Assembly (NCBI GenBank): GCA_052035235.1
Contig: JBPOHT010000052.1
Span: 65,386-129,385 of the forward strand
Direction of reading: 5' to 3'
From: Solimonas_A sp052035235
GTDB lineage: Bacteria; Pseudomonadota; Gammaproteobacteria; Nevskiales; Nevskiaceae
Length of the DNA stretch: 64,000 nucleotides
Shown piece after piece: positions 26,235 to 35,092 of this stretch. Under the pieces are notes generated by a model. That model was not told where the DNA came from. It was given only the letters and a program-made list of their open reading frames with translations, and ran no database searches. The translations under genes and the position numbers were made by a program. Position 1 is the stretch's first letter. Each line of letters opens with the position of its first letter.

Positions 26235-29171
26235 ATGCAGAACGAATCCACTGCCGTCACCACCGAAGCCCGCCGCCCGGCGCCGCCCGCCCCCGTCTCG
26301 ACGGTGGAGGTGAACGCCACCGCCCCCGGCGCGATCAAGGTGATCCGCCGCAACGGCAAGGTCACCGGCTTCGACGCCGGCAAGATCAGCATCGCCGTGA
26401 CCAAGGCCTTCCTGGCCGTGGAGGGTGGCGCCGCCGCTGCCTCCGCCGCCGTGCGCGAGAAGGTCGAGTCCATCACCCGCCAGGTCGTGCAGGGCCTGAC
26501 CCGCCACCTGACCGGCGGCGGCACCCTGCACATCGAAGACATCCAGGACCAGGTGGAACTGGCCCTGATGCGCGCCGGCGAGCACAAGATCGCCCGCTCC
26601 TACGTGATCTACCGTGCCGAGCGCGCCAAGGAGCGCGCCGCCGAGGCCGCCAAGGCCCCCGAGTCCAGCCAGCCGCGCCTGTCGGTCAAGCTCGACGACG
26701 GCCGCTCCGTGCCGCTGGACGAGGCCCGCATCCGCCGCGTGGTCAGCGAGGCCTGCTCGGGCCTGACCGGCGTCAGCATCGACGAGGTGGTCTCCTCCGC
26801 CCTGCGCGACCTCTATGACGGCATCCCCGAGGCCGAGCTGTCGCAGGCCGTGACCCTGGCCGCCCGCGCCCGCATCGAGAAGGAGCCCAACTACACCTAC
26901 GTGTCGGCGCGCCTGCTCTGCGACGCCATGCGCCACGAGGCCCTGAAGTTCCTCAACCTGCCGGAAACCCGGCCGACCTTCGAGGACATGAAGGAGCTGT
27001 ACCCGGCCTACTTCACCGCCTTCATCCACCGCGCCGTGGAGCTGGAGCTGCTGGACCCCAAGCTGGCGCTGTACGACCTCGACGCGCTGGGCAAGGCCCT
27101 GCTCGCCGACCGCGACCAGAAGTTCGACTACCTGGGCCTGCAGACCCTGTACGACCGCTACTTCATCCACAGCAACAAGACCCGCTTCGAACTGCCGCAG
27201 GCGTTCTTCATGCGCGTGGCCATGGGCCTGGCGATCAACGAGATCGACCGTGAAGCCCGCGCCATCGAGTTCTACACGCTGATGTCCTCGTTCGACTTCA
27301 TGTCGTCGACGCCGACGCTGTTCAACTCCGGCACGCTGCGCCCGCAGCTGTCCTCCTGCTACCTGACCACGGTGCCCGACGACCTCTCCGGCATCTTCGG
27401 CGCGGTGCAGGACAACGCCCTGCTGTCCAAGTTTGCCGGCGGCCTGGGCAACGACTGGACGCCGGTGCGCGGCATGGGCGGCTACATCAAGGGCACCAAC
27501 GGCAAGTCCAACGGCGTGGTCCCCTTCCTGAAGGTGGCCAATGACACCGCCGTGGCGGTGAACCAGGGCGGCAAGCGCAAGGGCGCGGTCTGCGCCTACC
27601 TGGAAACCTGGCACCGCGACATCGAGGAATTCCTCGACCTGCGCAAGAACACCGGCGACGACCGCCGCCGCACCCATGACATGAACACGGCCAACTGGGT
27701 GCCGGACTACTTCCTCAAGCGCGTCATGGAGGAAGGCCAGTGGACGCTGTTCTCCCCCGAGGAGACGCCGGACCTGCACGACCTCGTGGGCGAGGCCTTC
27801 GAGAAGCGCTACTGCGAGTACGAGAAGCTGGCCGACGAGGGCCGCATCAAGAACTTCAAGCGCATGCCGGCGCTCAACCTGTGGCGCAAGATGCTGTCGA
27901 TGCTGTTCGAAACCGGCCACCCCTGGATCACCTTCAAGGACCCCTGCAACCTGCGCTCGCCGCAGCAGCATGTGGGCGTGGTGCACAGCTCCAATCTCTG
28001 CACCGAGATCACGCTGAACACCAAGGCCGGCCAGGAAATCGCCGTGTGCAACCTCGGCTCGGTCAACCTGCCGGCGCACATCGTCGACGGCCAGCTGGAC
28101 CTGGCCAAGCTGGAGCGCACGGTCAATACCGCCATGCGCATGCTCGACAACGTCATCGAGTACAACTACTACTCGGTAGCCACGGCGCGCAATTCCAACC
28201 TGCGCCACCGTCCGGTGGGCATGGGTGTGATGGGCTTCAACGACGCGCTGTACAAGCTGCGCCTGCCCTACGAGAGCGACGCGGCGATCCAGTTCGCCGA
28301 CAGCTCGATGGAAGCGGTCAGCTACTTCGCGATCCAGGCCAGCACGGACCTGGCGCAGGAGCGCGGCGCCTACAGCAGCTTCAAGGGCTCGCTGTGGGAC
28401 CAGGGCATCCTGCCGCTGGATTCCATCCAGATCCTGGCGCAGAGCCGCGGCAAGTACCTGAAGCAGGACGTGTCGATGTCCGGCCGCTTCGACTGGGACG
28501 CGCTGCGCACGCGCATCAAGACCGTGGGCATCCGCAACTCCAACACCATGGCCATCGCACCGACCGCGACCATCGCCAACATCACCGGCGTGTCGCAGTC
28601 GATCGAACCGACGTACCAGAACCTGTACGTCAAGTCGAACCTGTCGGGCGAGTTCACCGTGGTCAACGAGTACCTGGTCAACGACCTCAAGAAGCTCGGC
28701 CTGTGGGACGAGGTGATGGCGCATGACCTGAAGTACTTCGACGGCAGCGTGCAGCGCATCGACCGCATCCCGGCCGAAATCAAGGAGCTCTACAAGTGCG
28801 CCTTCGAGATCGACGCCAAGCGTCTCGTGGACGCCGCCAGCCGCCGCCAGAAGTGGATCGACCAGGCACAGTCGCTGAACCTGTACATGAGCCAGCCCAA
28901 CGGCAAGAAGCTGGATGAACTGTACAAGCACGCCTGGCTGTCCGGCCTGAAGACGACCTACTACCTGCGCACCCTGGGTGCCACCCATGCCGAGAAGACG
29001 ACGATCCAGGACAACCGCCTGAACGCCGTCGGCAACGGCGCCGCGGGCGGTTCCTCGGCCAAGCCGGCCGCCAAGGCCGCCGACCCGATCGTGGCCCCGC
29101 TGGCCTCGACCGATGTCGGCAGCGCCAAGGTCTGCTCGATCCTGGATCCGGAGTGCGAGGCCTGCCAGTAA
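26235..29171 (+). CDS. nrdA: Ribonucleoside-diphosphate reductase class I alpha subunit
   Basis: A 978-residue catalytic subunit with two N-terminal ATP-cone-type regions (about residues 33-125 and 150-245), as in long pseudomonad-type NrdA. Active-site features are visible: Cys in QLSSCYL, the N-x-C-x-E set in SSNLCTEITL, Cys in AVCNLGSVNL, the Tyr pair in LKTTYYLRT and the C-terminal redox pair CEAC. It reduces ribonucleotides to deoxyribonucleotides, and the first cone should sense ATP/dATP. No nrdB gene lies next to it; a terminator follows at once and the next gene is an FNR-type regulator. Transcription is probably under NrdR. Confidence 0.96.
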   Translation: MQNESTAVTTEARRPAPPAPVSTVEVNATAPGAIKVIRRNGKVTGFDAGKISIAVTKAFLAVEGGAAAASAAVREKVESITRQVVQGLTRHLTGGGTLHIEDIQDQVELALMRAGEHKIARSYVIYRAERAKERAAEAAKAPESSQPRLSVKLDDGRSVPLDEARIRRVVSEACSGLTGVSIDEVVSSALRDLYDGIPEAELSQAVTLAARARIEKEPNYTYVSARLLCDAMRHEALKFLNLPETRPTFEDMKELYPAYFTAFIHRAVELELLDPKLALYDLDALGKALLADRDQKFDYLGLQTLYDRYFIHSNKTRFELPQAFFMRVAMGLAINEIDREARAIEFYTLMSSFDFMSSTPTLFNSGTLRPQLSSCYLTTVPDDLSGIFGAVQDNALLSKFAGGLGNDWTPVRGMGGYIKGTNGKSNGVVPFLKVANDTAVAVNQGGKRKGAVCAYLETWHRDIEEFLDLRKNTGDDRRRTHDMNTANWVPDYFLKRVMEEGQWTLFSPEETPDLHDLVGEAFEKRYCEYEKLADEGRIKNFKRMPALNLWRKMLSMLFETGHPWITFKDPCNLRSPQQHVGVVHSSNLCTEITLNTKAGQEIAVCNLGSVNLPAHIVDGQLDLAKLERTVNTAMRMLDNVIEYNYYSVATARNSNLRHRPVGMGVMGFNDALYKLRLPYESDAAIQFADSSMEAVSYFAIQASTDLAQERGAYSSFKGSLWDQGILPLDSIQILAQSRGKYLKQDVSMSGRFDWDALRTRIKTVGIRNSNTMAIAPTATIANITGVSQSIEPTYQNLYVKSNLSGEFTVVNEYLVNDLKKLGLWDEVMAHDLKYFDGSVQRIDRIPAEIKELYKCAFEIDAKRLVDAASRRQKWIDQAQSLNLYMSQPNGKKLDELYKHAWLSGLKTTYYLRTLGATHAEKTTIQDNRLNAVGNGAAGGSSAKPAAKAADPIVAPLASTDVGSAKVCSILDPECEACQ

Positions 29172-29189
29172 GCTGAAGCACGTCACCCA

Positions 29190-29221
29190 AGGCCGCTCCG
29201 GGAATCCGGGGCGGCCTTTTC
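29190..29221 (+). terminator. Terminator of nrdA
   Basis: AGGCCGC-tCCGG and CCGG-gGCGGCCT pair around a GAAT loop and are followed by TTTTC, 19 bases past the nrdA stop. Confidence 0.85.
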
Positions 29222-29263
29222 TTTTGGCGGCGTACCCGGGGCGGCATACGTACTAGCCGCAAT

Positions 29264-29296
29264 CCCATGCCGGAAACCGCGGATTTCCGGCATGGG
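29264..29296. repeat. Perfect 13-bp inverted repeat upstream of the FNR-type gene
   Basis: CCCATGCCGGAAA (29264-29276) and TTTCCGGCATGGG (29284-29296) around a seven-base loop. It lies about 50 bases before the start codon, so it could be an operator or a leader hairpin. I see no FNR box here. Confidence 0.65.
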
Positions 29297-29344
29297 GCCG
29301 CTCTGCGAACCTATCGTCACTGCCTTCCCACCCGGGTGACTCCC

Positions 29345-30085
29345 ATGGCCTTCGACACCGCCCCCGCCAGCCTGCGCAACGTCTGCGCCGCCCACTGCCT
29401 GCAGTGCCCCACCCGGCCGCATTGCCTGGTGCGAGACCTGGACGCCGCGGAGACCCTGCGCTGGAACGGCATCGTCGAGCACATGGCCAACCTGCCGGGC
29501 GGCAAGGTGCTGTTCGAACCGGGTGCCAGCGCCGCGGTGGCCTACTCGGTGCGTGCAGGCTGCATCAAGACCTTCACGCTCGACGCCCAGGGCAACGAGC
29601 GCGTGCGCGGCTTCTATCTGGCCGGCGACATCGTCGGTCTGGACGCGCTGACCGAGGAGCGCTACCCGATCCACGCGGTGGCCATCGTCCCCACCCAGGT
29701 CTGCGTGCTGGCGCGCGGCGACATGCGCCGACTCACCCAGACCTCGCCGGTGCTGATGGGCCGTCTGGTGGACCGCCTCAGCGACTCGCTGCGTAACGCC
29801 CTGGCGCTGGGCGGCGACTACACCGCCGAGCAGCGCGTGGCCGCCTTCCTGCTGCAGATGCAGGTGCGCCTGGCACCGCTGCCGGGTCGGCCGCTGCGCC
29901 TGCCGATGGGGCGCCGCGACATCGCCAACTACCTGCGCCTGGCCACCGAGACCGTATGCCGCGCGCTGACGCGCTTCGAGCAGCGCGGCCTGCTGGCCGT
30001 GCAGGACCGCGAGATCACGATCCGCGACCGCGAGGCCCTGCAGGCGGTGGCCGAGCCGGTGGCGCTGCGCGAACTGGCGGCCTGA
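29345..30085 (+). CDS. fnr: FNR/Anr-type oxygen-responsive transcription regulator
   Basis: A 246-residue Crp/FNR regulator. Cys18, Cys21 and Cys27 match the C-x2-C-x5-C spacing of E. coli FNR, and Cys120 matches the distal ligand, so an oxygen-labile [4Fe-4S] cluster is expected. Cys14 is extra. The winged helix carries the recognition segment TETVCRALTRF. Here Cys205 replaces the usual Ser between the DNA-contacting Glu202 and Arg206. The ATG at 29345 is the first start compatible with the family. It opens a region with six FNR-type boxes, so it is the likely local activator. It converges on a flavodoxin-fold gene four bases away. Confidence 0.92.
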   Translation: MAFDTAPASLRNVCAAHCLQCPTRPHCLVRDLDAAETLRWNGIVEHMANLPGGKVLFEPGASAAVAYSVRAGCIKTFTLDAQGNERVRGFYLAGDIVGLDALTEERYPIHAVAIVPTQVCVLARGDMRRLTQTSPVLMGRLVDRLSDSLRNALALGGDYTAEQRVAAFLLQMQVRLAPLPGRPLRLPMGRRDIANYLRLATETVCRALTRFEQRGLLAVQDREITIRDREALQAVAEPVALRELAA

Positions 30086-30098
30086 GCGCTCAGGCCGC
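30077..30098. terminator. 22-bp perfect palindrome spanning two convergent stop codons
   Basis: GCGGCCTGAGC and its exact inverse include the TGA of the FNR-type gene (30083-30085) and the TGA of the convergent gene (30090-30092). It could form a hairpin in either transcript, but there is no T-run. Confidence 0.5.
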
Positions 30099-30680
30099 AC
30101 GCCGGCCCAGCTCACCCATCTGCTCCAGCCCGTGCTGGCGGCGCCCGGCGCTGCCCTCGACCTGGCCGATCACGCTGCTGTGCACCGGGCGGATGCCGAT
30201 GAACTGCAGGATGTTGCGCTTCAGGCACTTGAGGCTGTGCGCGCCGAAGTACCAGCGGTAGAACCAGCCCGGCATGCCCATCGTCACCACGATGCGCGCC
30301 GAACGGCCGCGCAGCAGCCCGGCGTCGAGCCGCGCGGGGCCGGCCGGCAACGCAAAGCCCGGCCGCGCCAGTTGCTCGAAGAAGGCCTTGAGCAGGGCCG
30401 GCATGCAACCCAGCCACAGCGGGTAGACGATCATCAGGTGCTGTGTCCAGAGCACGTCTTCGCGGGCCTGCAGCAGCGCCTCGGTGGGAGACTGCTGGGT
30501 CCATTCCTTGCGCGAGCGCAGCGGCGGCAGCTCCAGCGCCGCCACCTCCAGCAGGCGAACCGCGTGGCCGGCCGAACGCGCGGCGTCGGCATAGGCCTGC
30601 GCCAGCGCATGGCAGTAGTGCCGCTCCGAGAGGTCCGGGTGGCCCTGGATCACCAGCACGCGGCGCGTGCCGGCGCTCAT
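30090..30680 (-). CDS. NAD(P)H oxidoreductase, flavodoxin-like fold (NQO/KefF type)
   Basis: A 196-residue protein with the flavodoxin_2 layout: RVLVIQGHPDLSERHYCHAL at the N-terminus, VYPLWLGCMPALLKAFFEQL in the middle and MGMPGWFYRWYFGAHSLKCLKRNILQFIG-type sequence near the C-terminus. It probably reduces quinones or similar acceptors with NAD(P)H using FMN or FAD. The ATG at 30680 overlaps the TGA of the upstream secreted-protein gene (ATGA). The FNR box at 31261-31274 is well placed to control both. Confidence 0.88.
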   Translation of the reverse strand: MSAGTRRVLVIQGHPDLSERHYCHALAQAYADAARSAGHAVRLLEVAALELPPLRSRKEWTQQSPTEALLQAREDVLWTQHLMIVYPLWLGCMPALLKAFFEQLARPGFALPAGPARLDAGLLRGRSARIVVTMGMPGWFYRWYFGAHSLKCLKRNILQFIGIRPVHSSVIGQVEGSAGRRQHGLEQMGELGRRAA

Positions 30681-31201
30681 CGCGGCAACTCCCACAACAG
30701 CAGCAGGTCGATGTGCCGGCCCGGCCGCAGCTGGAAGCGGCGCTGCTGCGACGCCCCCAGCGGCGGCGCGACCGCCTTCAGCAGGTAGTCGCCCGGCGGC
30801 AGGTCGACATACAGGTACGGTCCTTCGGTCACCACGCTCAGCAGGTGCCGGCCGGCGGCGTCCTCCAGCGCCACGGTAACGCCGGCGGTGAACTGGTTGC
30901 GGCCACCGTCGCGCAGGCCGAAGGTGATCGCGACCGGGTAGTCGCCGCGCAGCGCGCGCAGGGCGGCGGCGCTGTCCTCGCCGATGCCGCCGGTGACATA
31001 GCGCAATCCACCGGCCTGCCGCACCGGCGGCAGCGCGGTCGGCGGACTCCAGGCCTGGGCAGGCGCATCCGCAGGCGGTGGCGCGGCGATGGCGGGCGGG
31101 GCGACGTTGCAGTCGCCGTCGGCCCCCTGCGCCAGTGCCGGGCACAGCGCGGCGGCAAGCAGCAGGGTGGCGAGGCCCGGGGCGTGGCTGCGGTGGCTCA
31201 T
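30677..31201 (-). CDS. Secreted protein of unknown function
   Basis: About 174 residues with a clear Sec signal (MSHRSHAPGLATLLLAAALC, cleavage near ALAQG). A Pro/Ala-rich segment and a compact beta-rich domain follow (YVTGGIGEDSAAALRALRGDYPVA; PYLYVDLPPGDYLLKAV). The latter resembles a carboxypeptidase-regulatory-like or transthyretin-type fold. I do not recognise the family. The ATG at 31201 has GGAG seven bases upstream. It is divergent from hemN across a shared FNR-type box and overlaps the flavodoxin-fold gene by four bases. Confidence 0.78.
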   Translation of the reverse strand: MSHRSHAPGLATLLLAAALCPALAQGADGDCNVAPPAIAAPPPADAPAQAWSPPTALPPVRQAGGLRYVTGGIGEDSAAALRALRGDYPVAITFGLRDGGRNQFTAGVTVALEDAAGRHLLSVVTEGPYLYVDLPPGDYLLKAVAPPLGASQQRRFQLRPGRHIDLLLLWELPR

Positions 31202-31260
31202 GTCGGTCTCCATCGGTGGGTATGGCCGCCACACGATCCGCCGGCGCGGCATGCGGCGCA

Positions 31261-31274
31261 TTGACGCGGATCAA
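31261..31274. promoter_or_regulatory. FNR/Anr box between hemN and the secreted-protein operon
   Basis: TTGACGCGGATCAA. Its centre is 66 bases from both start codons. A class II position (-41.5) predicts starts about 25 bases before each ATG, so one site can serve both directions. Confidence 0.85.
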
Positions 31275-31333
31275 TGCCGCGCCGCCGGGAGCGCCGGAGA
31301 CTGGCCCCGCACCCACCACCGCCGTGCCCTCCC

Positions 31334-32722
31334 ATGAACGACGCCCAAGCCTTCGATCCGCAGCTGCTGCGCCGCTACGACCGCGCTGGCCCACGCTACA
31401 CCTCCTATCCCAGCGCCGCGCAGTTCGGCAGCGGCTTCACGCGCAGCGACTACGAGACGGCACTGGAACGCGCCCACCATCGCGGTGGGCCGCTGTCGGT
31501 CTACGTGCACGTGCCGTTCTGCGAAAGCCCCTGCTTCTACTGCGCCTGCAACCGCGTGGTGACGCGGCAGAAGGCGATGACGCAAACCTACCTGGAGCGG
31601 CTGCTGCAGGAGATCGGCCTGCATGCGCGCAAGCGCGGCGCGCGGCGCTCGATCCAGCAGCTGCACCTCGGCGGCGGCACCCCGACCTCCTTCGACAGCA
31701 ACCAGATGGGCCTGCTGATGGCGGAGCTGGACCGCAGCTTCGGCCTGGTCGCCGGTCCCACGCGGGAGTACTCCATCGAGATCGATCCGCGGCGCCTGGG
31801 GCCGGACACCATCGCCGACCTCGCAGCCATGGGCTTCAATCGCATCAGCATCGGCGTGCAGGACTTCGATCCGGCGGTGCAGAAGGCGGTGAACCGCCTG
31901 CAGTCCTTCGAGGAGACCCGAGACGCGGTGGTGCAGGCACGCAACTACCGCATGCGCTCGGTGGGCATGGACCTGATCTGCGGCCTGCCGCGGCAGACCG
32001 AGCAGGGCTTTGCCGAGACCCTGGACCGCGCCATCCTGCTGCTGCCGGACCGTGTGTCGCTCTACAGCTACGCGCACCTGCCGCGCCAGTTCAAGGCGCA
32101 GCAGCGCATCGACGCCCGCGAGCTGCCCGATGCCGGGCTCAAGCTGCGCCTGATGCGCCTGGCGATCGAGCGGCTCGGTGCCGCTGGCTACCAGTACATC
32201 GGCATGGACCACTTCGCCCGGCCCTCCGACGAGCTGGCCAAGGCCGCCGCGGCCGGGCGCCTGCAGCGCAACTTCCAGGGCTACTCCACCGGCGCGGGCC
32301 TGGACCTGATCGGCCTGGGCGTCAGCGCGATCAGCCGGGCCGACGGCTGCTACGCCCAGAACGCGCGCCAGCTCAACGCCTACTACGCCCAGCTCGACGA
32401 CGATCACCTGCCGGTGGAGCGTGGCCTGGCGCCCAGCGCCGACGACCGCCTGCGGGCGGAGCTGATCGAGTCGCTGATGTGCCGCTGCGCGGTGGAGTTC
32501 AGCGGCCTGGAATGGAACCACGGCATCCGCTTCCGCGAGTACTTCGCCGCCGAGCTGGCGGCGCTGGAGCCGATGGCGCGCGACGGCCTGCTGCGGGTGG
32601 CCGGGACGCGGCTGGAAGTGACGCCCGCCGGGCGCTACCTGCTGCGAGCCATCGCCATGGTGTTCGACGCCTACCAGGCCGCCGCACCGGGCGAGCAGCT
32701 GCGCCACTCGCGGGTGATCTGA
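31334..32722 (+). CDS. hemN: Oxygen-independent coproporphyrinogen III oxidase
   Basis: A 462-residue radical SAM enzyme of normal HemN length. The N-terminus reads DRAGPRYTSYPSA. The cluster motif is CESPCFYC (Cys63, Cys67, Cys70), followed by ACN, and LHLGGGTPT binds SAM. The HemN C-terminal domain is present (NHGIRFREYF). It converts coproporphyrinogen III to protoporphyrinogen IX without oxygen, supplying heme for the cbb3 oxidase at low oxygen. The Shine-Dalgarno before the ATG at 31334 is weak. It lies between two FNR boxes and directly precedes ccoN. Confidence 0.95.
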   Translation: MNDAQAFDPQLLRRYDRAGPRYTSYPSAAQFGSGFTRSDYETALERAHHRGGPLSVYVHVPFCESPCFYCACNRVVTRQKAMTQTYLERLLQEIGLHARKRGARRSIQQLHLGGGTPTSFDSNQMGLLMAELDRSFGLVAGPTREYSIEIDPRRLGPDTIADLAAMGFNRISIGVQDFDPAVQKAVNRLQSFEETRDAVVQARNYRMRSVGMDLICGLPRQTEQGFAETLDRAILLLPDRVSLYSYAHLPRQFKAQQRIDARELPDAGLKLRLMRLAIERLGAAGYQYIGMDHFARPSDELAKAAAAGRLQRNFQGYSTGAGLDLIGLGVSAISRADGCYAQNARQLNAYYAQLDDDHLPVERGLAPSADDRLRAELIESLMCRCAVEFSGLEWNHGIRFREYFAAELAALEPMARDGLLRVAGTRLEVTPAGRYLLRAIAMVFDAYQAAAPGEQLRHSRVI

Positions 32723-32736
32723 GGACCGGCGGCGGG

Positions 32737-32750
32737 TTGACCTGGATCAA
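32737..32750 (+). promoter_or_regulatory. FNR/Anr box before ccoN
   Basis: TTGACCTGGATCAA, centred 71 bases before the ccoN ATG. At -41.5 it predicts a start at about 32785 and a 30-base leader containing GGGAG. Confidence 0.88.
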
Positions 32751-32814
32751 TGCCGCCCCGCCCCCGCCGACCGAGACTGGCGCCGCAAGAAACCTCCACA
32801 GGGAGCACGTACCG

Positions 32815-34248
32815 ATGGACCCGCAACCCAACCCCGTCGCCTACCAGGACCAGGTCATCCGGCAGTTCTCCGTGATGACCGTGGCCTGGGGCATCGTCGG
32901 CATGGCGGTCGGCGTGCTGCTCGCCGCCCAGCTGATGTTCCCGGCGCTGAACTTCGACACCGCCTGGCTCAGCTACGGCCGCCTGCGGCCGCTGCACACC
33001 AACGCCGTGATCTTCGCTTTCGGCGGCTGCGCGCTGTTCGCCACCAGCTACTGGTGCGTGCAGCGCACCTGCCGCGCGCCGCTGTTCCTGCCGAAGCTGG
33101 CGGCCTTCACCTTCTGGGGCTGGCAGGCGGTGATCGTCGCCGCCGCCATCACCCTGCCGATGGGCATGACCCAGGGCAAGGAATACGCCGAGCTGGAGTG
33201 GCCCATCGACATCCTGATCGCCGCGGTCTGGGTGTCGTACGCCGTGGTGTTCTTCGGCACCATCGCCAAGCGCCAGGTCAGCCACATCTACGTGGCCAAC
33301 TGGTTCTACGGCGCCTTCATCATCGCCGTGGCGGTGCTGCACATCATCAACAGCATCTCGATCCCGGTATCGCTGACCAAGTCGTACAGCGCCTACGGCG
33401 GCGCGGTGGATGCGATGGTGCAGTGGTGGTACGGCCACAACGCGGTGGGCTTCTTCCTCACCGCCGGCTTCCTGGGGATGATGTACTACTTCGTGCCCAA
33501 GCAGGCCGGGCGGCCGATCTACAGCTACCGCCTGTCGATCGTGCACTTCTGGGCGCTGATCAGCGTCTACATGTGGGCCGGCCCGCATCACCTGCACTAC
33601 ACCGCGCTGCCCGACTGGGTGCAGTCGCTGGGCATGGTGTTCTCGCTGATCCTGCTGGCACCGAGCTGGGGCGGCATGATCAACGGCATCATGACCCTGT
33701 CGGGTGCCTGGCACAAACTGCGCGAGGACCCGATCCTGAAATTCCTGATCGTCTCGCTGTCGTTCTACGGCATGTCGACCTTCGAAGGTCCGATGATGTC
33801 GATCAAGACGGTCAATGCGCTGTCGCACTACACCGACTGGACCATCGGCCACGTCCACAGCGGCGCGCTGGGCTGGGTGGCGATGATCTCGATCGGCTCG
33901 ATCTACATGCTGATCCCGCGCCTCTGGGGCAAGCCGCAGATGCATAGCGTGCCGGCGATCAACCTGCACTTCTGGCTGTCGACCATCGGCACCGTTCTGT
34001 ACATCGTGGCGATGTGGATCGCCGGTGTCATGCAGGGCCTGATGTGGCGTGCGGTCAACGACGACGGAACGCTGACCTACAGTTTCGTCGAGTCGCTCAA
34101 GGCCACCTATCCCTTCTACGGCCTGCGCCTGGCCGGCGGCCTGATCTTCCTTTCGGGCATGCTGGTGATGGCCTGGAACGTCTGGAAGACCATCGAACCG
34201 CAGGCGCAGCCGCAGCGCGGCGCCCTGCCCGCCGGAGCCCAGGCATGA
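32815..34248 (+). CDS. ccoN: cbb3 cytochrome oxidase catalytic subunit I
   Basis: A 477-residue polytopic heme-copper oxidase subunit with about twelve helices. Conserved His residues are visible in RPLHTNAV, WYGHNAVGF (copper site), AGPHHLHY and GHVHSGALGW. It carries the low-spin heme b and the b3/CuB oxygen-reduction centre of a high-affinity terminal oxidase. The ATG at 32815 follows CAGGGAG; the frame stays open much further upstream, through hemN, but that part is not coding. The stop overlaps the ccoO start (ATGA). Expression is expected at low oxygen through the upstream FNR box. Confidence 0.97.
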   Translation: MDPQPNPVAYQDQVIRQFSVMTVAWGIVGMAVGVLLAAQLMFPALNFDTAWLSYGRLRPLHTNAVIFAFGGCALFATSYWCVQRTCRAPLFLPKLAAFTFWGWQAVIVAAAITLPMGMTQGKEYAELEWPIDILIAAVWVSYAVVFFGTIAKRQVSHIYVANWFYGAFIIAVAVLHIINSISIPVSLTKSYSAYGGAVDAMVQWWYGHNAVGFFLTAGFLGMMYYFVPKQAGRPIYSYRLSIVHFWALISVYMWAGPHHLHYTALPDWVQSLGMVFSLILLAPSWGGMINGIMTLSGAWHKLREDPILKFLIVSLSFYGMSTFEGPMMSIKTVNALSHYTDWTIGHVHSGALGWVAMISIGSIYMLIPRLWGKPQMHSVPAINLHFWLSTIGTVLYIVAMWIAGVMQGLMWRAVNDDGTLTYSFVESLKATYPFYGLRLAGGLIFLSGMLVMAWNVWKTIEPQAQPQRGALPAGAQA

Positions 34249-34925
34249 AACACGAGATCCTCGAGAAGAACGTCGTCCTGCTGGCGGTGCTGATCCTGGC
34301 GGCGATCAGCATCGGCGGCCTGGTGGAGATCGTCCCGCTGATGAACCAGAAGGCCGCCACCCAGCCGTCGCCGGGCCTGGCCCTGCGCACGCCGCTGGAG
34401 GTCGCCGGGCGCGACGTCTACATCCGCGAGGGCTGCTACAACTGCCACTCGCAGATGGTGCGCTCGCTGCACGAAGAGGTGATGCGCTACGGCCCGGCCG
34501 GCCAGGCCGGCGAGTCGGTCTGGGATCACCCCTTCCAGTGGGGCTCCAAGCGCACCGGCCCGGACCTGTCGCGCATCGGCGGCCGCTACAGCGACGACTG
34601 GCACCGCATCCACCTGAACAACCCACGCGACGTCGTGCCCGAGTCGAACATGCCGGCCTACCACTGGCTGACGGAGCAGGCGGTGGACGGAGAGGAGGTC
34701 GCTTCGATGATGCGGGCCCTGCGCTTGGCTGGCGTGCCCTTCAGCGAGCAGGCCATCGCCGGCGCGCCGGAAGCGGTGGCCGGCAAGAACAAGATGAATG
34801 CGCTGATCGCCTACCTGCAGTCGCTGCGCGCGCCGAAGCCCGCCGCCGTGCCGGCCACGCCCGTGACGGCGCAACGCACGGCCGCGGCACCCGCGGCCGC
34901 CCCTACCCCCGGAGAACAACCATGA
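34245..34925 (+). CDS. ccoO: cbb3 oxidase subunit II, mono-heme cytochrome c
   Basis: A 226-residue protein with one N-terminal helix (VVLLAVLILAAISIGGLVEI) and a periplasmic domain with heme motif CYNCH (residues 64-68). The CcoO signatures SQMVRSLHEEVMRYG and GSKRTGPDLSRIGG are present, with a Pro/Ala-rich tail. The distal heme ligand is a Met, likely in ESNMPAYHWL. It passes electrons to CcoN. It overlaps ccoN and ccoQ by four bases each. Confidence 0.96.
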   Translation: MKHEILEKNVVLLAVLILAAISIGGLVEIVPLMNQKAATQPSPGLALRTPLEVAGRDVYIREGCYNCHSQMVRSLHEEVMRYGPAGQAGESVWDHPFQWGSKRTGPDLSRIGGRYSDDWHRIHLNNPRDVVPESNMPAYHWLTEQAVDGEEVASMMRALRLAGVPFSEQAIAGAPEAVAGKNKMNALIAYLQSLRAPKPAAVPATPVTAQRTAAAPAAAPTPGEQP

Positions 34926-35092
34926 TCAGCGGCATCGTTACCGCCATCCTGCTGCTCGCCTTCCTCGCCATCGCCGTGTGGTCCTGGTCCTCGCGCAACC
35001 GCGAGCGTTTCGCCGAAGCCGCCTGCCTGCCCCTGAAGGAAGACGGCCGGCAAGACGCCCCTCCGTGCTGCTGCAAGGAGCGCCAGCCATGA
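34922..35092 (+). CDS. ccoQ: cbb3 oxidase small subunit, Cys-rich tail
   Basis: A 56-residue protein with a single helix (MISGIVTAILLLAFLAIAVW) and the FixQ-type segment WSSRNRERFAEAACLPL. Its tail ends PPCCCKERQP; together with the upstream Cys this makes four cysteines, more than I expect for CcoQ. CcoQ stabilises the cbb3 complex. It overlaps ccoO and ccoP by four bases each. The Cys cluster might bind copper or another metal (inference). Confidence 0.9.
   Translation: MISGIVTAILLLAFLAIAVWSWSSRNRERFAEAACLPLKEDGRQDAPPCCCKERQP

Noticed and set aside
26154..29186. A very long open frame antisense to nrdA
   Set aside because: It mirrors the nrdA codons. Its translation is low-complexity His/Gln/Ala/Val-rich with no family resemblance, as expected opposite a GC-rich gene.
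31078..32814. An N-terminal extension of ccoN through the hemN region
   Set aside because: The frame is open, but the sequence is Arg/Pro/Ala-rich and out of frame with hemN. Normal CcoN begins at 32815 with a Shine-Dalgarno and an FNR box at the right distance.
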